Part shown: positions 5,159 through 8,651 of the stretch, in pieces
Layout of the letters: each line of letters begins with the position of its first letter
How positions within the stretch are numbered: position 1 is the first letter of the stretch
Source: Eubacterium sp.
Lineage (GTDB): Bacteria; Bacillota; Clostridia; Lachnospirales; Lachnospiraceae
Assembly (NCBI GenBank): GCA_017616955.1
Contig: JAFZXD010000180.1
Location: 1 to 8,651, forward strand
Direction: 5' to 3'
Length of the DNA stretch: 8,651 nucleotides
Made by a program: the position numbers and the translations under genes
Notes under the pieces: generated by a model
The model's database searches: none
The model's input: the letters and a program-made list of their open reading frames with translations, nothing else
What the model was told of the DNA's origin: nothing

Positions 5159-8100
5159 ATGAAAAGTATTAAGAAAGGCGGCGAAAAGCTGAAAAGGCCA
5201 ATGAAAATCAGGGTCATAGCGCTCGTGATGGCATTTGTTATGGTCACATCAGTTTTAGTCATTACCAACCGAAATGGTAAGGTTGAAGCCGTTAGTGAAA
5301 TGGTTTCCGAAACAACATATCTTTCGGGCATGGCATTGAAAGATGGCGATGCTTATTCAGTACATGTGCCGTGCGATAATATAAAGTTCACATTACCGGC
5401 TATTCCCGGTCAATCTACAGTAAGTGAAGACACTGTAGTATATACAAATGATGAAGAAAATGCTTGGTCTCTGACAGCAACAGATGATTTAAAAGTTGAA
5501 CACCAAGTAAAAAAATCTGTCACAACTAATTATGAATGGACAGGAGATGTAGCTTCTGAAGAAGGAGCATTTACGATCACATCTTCAGAATCCGGATCAA
5601 AAGTAGCGACAGTAAGAAAGACAGTAACAACTACGTATACGGATAATGATACAGTTATAGCTGATCTGACAGGAAGTCCGGCTGTAGAAAATACTGATGC
5701 ATACACAATAATAACTGATGCGCCGGCCGGTATTTCTATTGATGAAGTAACCGGAGTGATATCTGATGCTGATAGTGGAAAAAGTGATAGTGATATAGTT
5801 TTCTACTATGGTGACAGTCGTTACAGTATCGGAGACGATACGACATTGCTGACAAAGTCGGAAGCGGACAATAAGCTTGCCGGTTTTGATGATGGCAATT
5901 ACCAGGTAACAAAGTATATAGTTGGTGAATATAGTTCAGAAGGAAAGACTCTCTGGACAGCGTCATCGACATATTCATATACAAAGAATGCTGTGCTTGT
6001 TGAAGGGATTACAATCTCGGAGGATGGCAACCCGCAGCATAAGACTGAAAAAGCTCAATATGAAGAAGCTGTAAATTTTTCAGGAGTTAATCCAAACAAT
6101 GATGTAATTATATCAATAAAAACTGATGATATTAATGCGAAGGTTACTGTAGATCCGGCTATGACGGTGAATCATTCCGAACATAATAATACATTTACAG
6201 TGCCGGGTGATATCGGAAAGAATGATACATATGAACCATACGCTGTTACTGTAAAAGATTCGCTGGGGAAAGTACAAAAGATAAATTTCGCGATATACTA
6301 TGGTAATGGTACACCTAGTATTTCGGCTGATGTCATAACAGGTGCAAGTGAAGTAGATGGAGTAAACTATGTATCCGGTAATTCAGATACACTTGAATTT
6401 AGTGCTACGGCAGAAGCACCTGATGCGCAGATTGTTGATGCAAATGTTGAGATATCCAAGAACAGCGATATGTCCAATCCAACAAGTACCAAGTCGGCAA
6501 ATGTATCCGGTGGAAGTATATCAGCGGAGATAACCAAATCAGATCTTAACGAAGGCGATAATTATATCAGAGTAAGTGCAAAAAGTGATTATGGTATAAC
6601 GACAAAATCAAGTACGACATTAAAGCTTGTTATGGATTCAAAGAATCCTGTACTTTCAAATCCTGTACTTAGTCAGGGTGGAAGTAATATAGCTGACGAT
6701 GCCACAATAACTTGTGCAAAGGATGCTGAGATTACTTTGGATTTATCTGATGCAGCTCCTTCGAGCGGTATTGATAAAGTTGTAGTAAACAGAGCGATTT
6801 CTGAAGGTGGTGATTCGCCTGTAAGTGAAGCTCCTGAGATATCAGGCAGCAAAGTAACTTTGAAAATCCCTGCTAAGACAGACGATTCGGGAAAATCTTA
6901 TATATATAAGTTTAAAGCGTATGATAAAGCGGGAAATGAATCAGCGGAAGTAACTAAGAACGTAAAGTTTGATAATGATGCTTCGTTGAAAATAACACGT
7001 AAAGTTTTGCCTTCAATGAAAAATGCATTTGCTGTATGGGAAGGTACAAAAGTTGCAGTAATAGATTATGAAGTTACTTCGGACGTAGAAATTAATGAGA
7101 ATGCAACTATAACCATTGACGGAGAAGATAAATCTGCTTCGGCTGAGTTTGTAAAAGATGGTTTTATGCATTATACATATACTATCAACTATTCTCAGAG
7201 TAAAACCATAAATAATATTGTGTTTACAGTAAAGAATAAGAATGGATTCAGCGTTTCCGATACGCTCGAGGTTCTCCATATCGATGTTGCAGATCCTCAG
7301 GATAACGGAATTTCCGGAGATAATAAATGGCAGAAGAGCTTTTTCCTTAGCGGAACTGTTAGTGATCCTCAGGACGGGGATGCGGATGCGGTTTCCGGAC
7401 TCAGTTCAGCTAAATATTCGATTTCAAATTCAAAGGCAGATGTTTCAGCTAAAGATATAAGTATCTCGGAAGGAAAAGGTGTTGTTAATATAGAAGTACC
7501 TGAATCAAAGACAACAGAAGGTACTAAGATAAAATTTGACTTAGCAGATAAGGCTAATAACACTTACAGTAATACATATACTTACTATATAGACAATACG
7601 CCTCCTAAAGCAGATCTCTCTATATCCGGTAAGGATTTATCGAGTCTTGATGATTATTATCTTAAGAATGATCCGGTCATCAAGTATAGCGGAAGTGATG
7701 CACTGAGTGGCCTTGCCGATACAAACGGAATCGTATTCAGGATTAACGGAACCGAGTACAAAAATGTATCCGGAAAGAAGCTCAGCGATATAGTAGGAGG
7801 TACAAGCGATACAACAGAGTATAATGTTGAGCTTGTAGTAACAGATAAAGCCGGAAACAGTACGGTCCAGAAAACAGTCTTTATGGTTGATATATCGAAA
7901 CCAGACATAACAGTTACTAAGTCTATTGATGGAAAGTATACCAATTCAAATGTAACGGTTAAGATTCAGGTTAAGGAATCTAATCTTAAAGATTATGTGA
8001 TCAAGAGAAATGACAAGGAAGTTAATGTCAAACTTACAAAGAAGGGTGACGAATATGTTGGTTCATTTGTAGTAGATAAGAAAAACTACGGAAACAACAA

Positions 8101-8651
8101 GGTGACAGTAGAAGTAACGGATGCGAGTGGAAATACTTCAGAAGGTTCGACCTCATTTGTAATAGATACAAAAGCTCCTAAAGTTACAACGCAGATATCA
8201 AAGGATGGAAATACATGGTATGACTTCAATGTGGATGAGCCACTTGATGAATTCCTTCAGTTCTATCCATACGTACGAGTTAAGGTTAAGGATGATTACG
8301 AAGATCCTGACAGTGAAACTGTTGAGATGACATATACTCCGTTTAATGATTCGGAGGGATATACAGATACTGTAACAGGAAAGAAATATCGTTTGTCTTC
8401 ATCAAAGGGTAATGAAGAAGGTCAGTATGAATTTGATTTTGCAGTAAAAGATAAGGCTGGAAATAAGGGTATAAATGTGACCGGTGATTACACTGAAGAG
8501 GAAGCAATAACCGATCTCAGAATGTGCTTCTCAGTTGATAAGACGGCACCGAAGCATAACCTGTATATTACAACTCCAAATCCTGCAAACTTTGACAAGT
8601 TCAACAATACTTATAAGAATGTAGTTCGTAAGTTCAAGGACAAGAAAGACC
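5159..8651 (+). CDS. Giant exported Ig-like repeat protein (3' end missing)
   Basis: The frame from ATG 5159 stays open for 1,164 codons to the right edge, so this is the N-terminal part of a very large protein. Residues 1-18 are Lys/Arg-rich and 19-35 hydrophobic, giving a Sec signal peptide with a possible cleavage site after A44 (VEA), or an uncleaved membrane anchor. Residues 45 to about 480 are Thr/Ser/Asp-rich beta-type sequence with no family I can name. From about residue 500 on, bacterial Ig-like modules of roughly 90-110 residues recur. They are marked by DKAGN-type turns at 589, 797 (DKANN), 896, 988 (DASGN) and 1098, each followed by strands such as YYIDNTPP (810-817), FMVDISKP (908-915), FVIDTKAP (1000-1007) and FSVDKTAP (1124-1131). 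Only a few cysteines occur. Such proteins are usually adhesins or cell-surface scaffolds. Anchor, enzyme domain or C-terminus cannot be seen. It lies 13 bases after the membrane-adaptor gene, in the same operon. Confidence 0.92.
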   Translation, partial: MKSIKKGGEKLKRPMKIRVIALVMAFVMVTSVLVITNRNGKVEAVSEMVSETTYLSGMALKDGDAYSVHVPCDNIKFTLPAIPGQSTVSEDTVVYTNDEENAWSLTATDDLKVEHQVKKSVTTNYEWTGDVASEEGAFTITSSESGSKVATVRKTVTTTYTDNDTVIADLTGSPAVENTDAYTIITDAPAGISIDEVTGVISDADSGKSDSDIVFYYGDSRYSIGDDTTLLTKSEADNKLAGFDDGNYQVTKYIVGEYSSEGKTLWTASSTYSYTKNAVLVEGITISEDGNPQHKTEKAQYEEAVNFSGVNPNNDVIISIKTDDINAKVTVDPAMTVNHSEHNNTFTVPGDIGKNDTYEPYAVTVKDSLGKVQKINFAIYYGNGTPSISADVITGASEVDGVNYVSGNSDTLEFSATAEAPDAQIVDANVEISKNSDMSNPTSTKSANVSGGSISAEITKSDLNEGDNYIRVSAKSDYGITTKSSTTLKLVMDSKNPVLSNPVLSQGGSNIADDATITCAKDAEITLDLSDAAPSSGIDKVVVNRAISEGGDSPVSEAPEISGSKVTLKIPAKTDDSGKSYIYKFKAYDKAGNESAEVTKNVKFDNDASLKITRKVLPSMKNAFAVWEGTKVAVIDYEVTSDVEINENATITIDGEDKSASAEFVKDGFMHYTYTINYSQSKTINNIVFTVKNKNGFSVSDTLEVLHIDVADPQDNGISGDNKWQKSFFLSGTVSDPQDGDADAVSGLSSAKYSISNSKADVSAKDISISEGKGVVNIEVPESKTTEGTKIKFDLADKANNTYSNTYTYYIDNTPPKADLSISGKDLSSLDDYYLKNDPVIKYSGSDALSGLADTNGIVFRINGTEYKNVSGKKLSDIVGGTSDTTEYNVELVVTDKAGNSTVQKTVFMVDISKPDITVTKSIDGKYTNSNVTVKIQVKESNLKDYVIKRNDKEVNVKLTKKGDEYVGSFVVDKKNYGNNKVTVEVTDASGNTSEGSTSFVIDTKAPKVTTQISKDGNTWYDFNVDEPLDEFLQFYPYVRVKVKDDYEDPDSETVEMTYTPFNDSEGYTDTVTGKKYRLSSSKGNEEGQYEFDFAVKDKAGNKGINVTGDYTEEEAITDLRMCFSVDKTAPKHNLYITTPNPANFDKFNNTYKNVVRKFKDKKD
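6900..8558 (+). repeat. Degenerate Ig-like protein modules with DKAGN and (V/I)D-x-(T/K)-x-P signatures
   Basis: The repeat is at the protein level. The DKAGN-type turns start at bases 6923, 7547, 7844, 8120 and 8450, and the strand ending in (V/I)D followed by (T/K)-x-P comes 10-30 residues later. Spacing of the last four turns is about 99, 92 and 110 residues, the size of one Ig fold. The DNA has diverged too far to look like a direct repeat, so these are old duplications rather than a recent expansion. Confidence 0.75.

Noticed and set aside
5291..5870. ETTYLSG and DDTTLL in the Ig-like protein as further GarA-like phospho-motifs
   Set aside because: They lie after the signal peptide, outside the cell, where a cytoplasmic kinase domain cannot reach them, and they lack the VLRAD continuation.
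7242..7944. Short open frames on both strands inside the Ig-like gene
   Set aside because: The long + strand frame from 5159 runs unbroken through this region with clear Ig-like signatures. The short frames have unnatural composition and no start signals.

Overview
The window is a stretch of one tightly packed, single-strand operon. It most likely comes from an anaerobic Firmicute of the Lachnospiraceae/Butyrivibrio type. That guess rests on moderately A+T-rich DNA, strong AGGAGG-type ribosome binding sites, heavy use of ATA, AGA and GGA codons, and the style of the FHA, PP2C and kinase proteins. It is not a species identification. Every convincing gene is on the + strand. The gaps between genes are 4, 13, 5 and 13 bases, with no internal promoter or terminator visible.

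Layout: (1) 1-1409, the 3' part of a gene for a cytoplasmic protein with a C-terminal FHA (phosphothreonine-binding) domain. The reading frame is open to the left edge, so the true start lies outside. A long Pro/Glu-rich and Asn-Pro-Phe repeat linker precedes the FHA domain. (2) 1414-2184, a complete PP2C-family Ser/Thr phosphatase. (3) 2198-4339, a complete membrane Ser/Thr kinase with an intact catalytic domain, one membrane helix and a roughly 400-residue TPR-like helical ectodomain in place of PASTA repeats. (4) 4345-5145, an unrecognised single-pass membrane protein whose cytoplasmic tail carries seven spaced Thr-x-(V/L/I)-(L/Y) motifs. One of these reads ETTSVLRAD, nearly the same as the phosphorylated switch motif of actinobacterial GarA/OdhI. 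(5) 5159 to the right edge, the first 1,164 codons of a giant exported protein built partly from bacterial Ig-like modules with DKAGN and (V/I)D-x-(T/K)-x-P signatures. It has no stop in the window.

Working model (inference): the kinase senses something outside through its TPR ectodomain and phosphorylates threonines on the cytoplasmic tail of the small membrane protein. The FHA protein docks on those phosphothreonines, and the PP2C enzyme resets them. The giant Ig-like protein would be the exported output or the surface partner of this circuit. In GarA/OdhI the ETTS motif and the FHA domain that reads it are in one polypeptide. Here they are in separate proteins of one operon, which is the most novel-looking point of the window.

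There is no gene-free stretch over 300 bases. No RNA genes, mobile elements, CRISPR arrays or attachment sites were seen.
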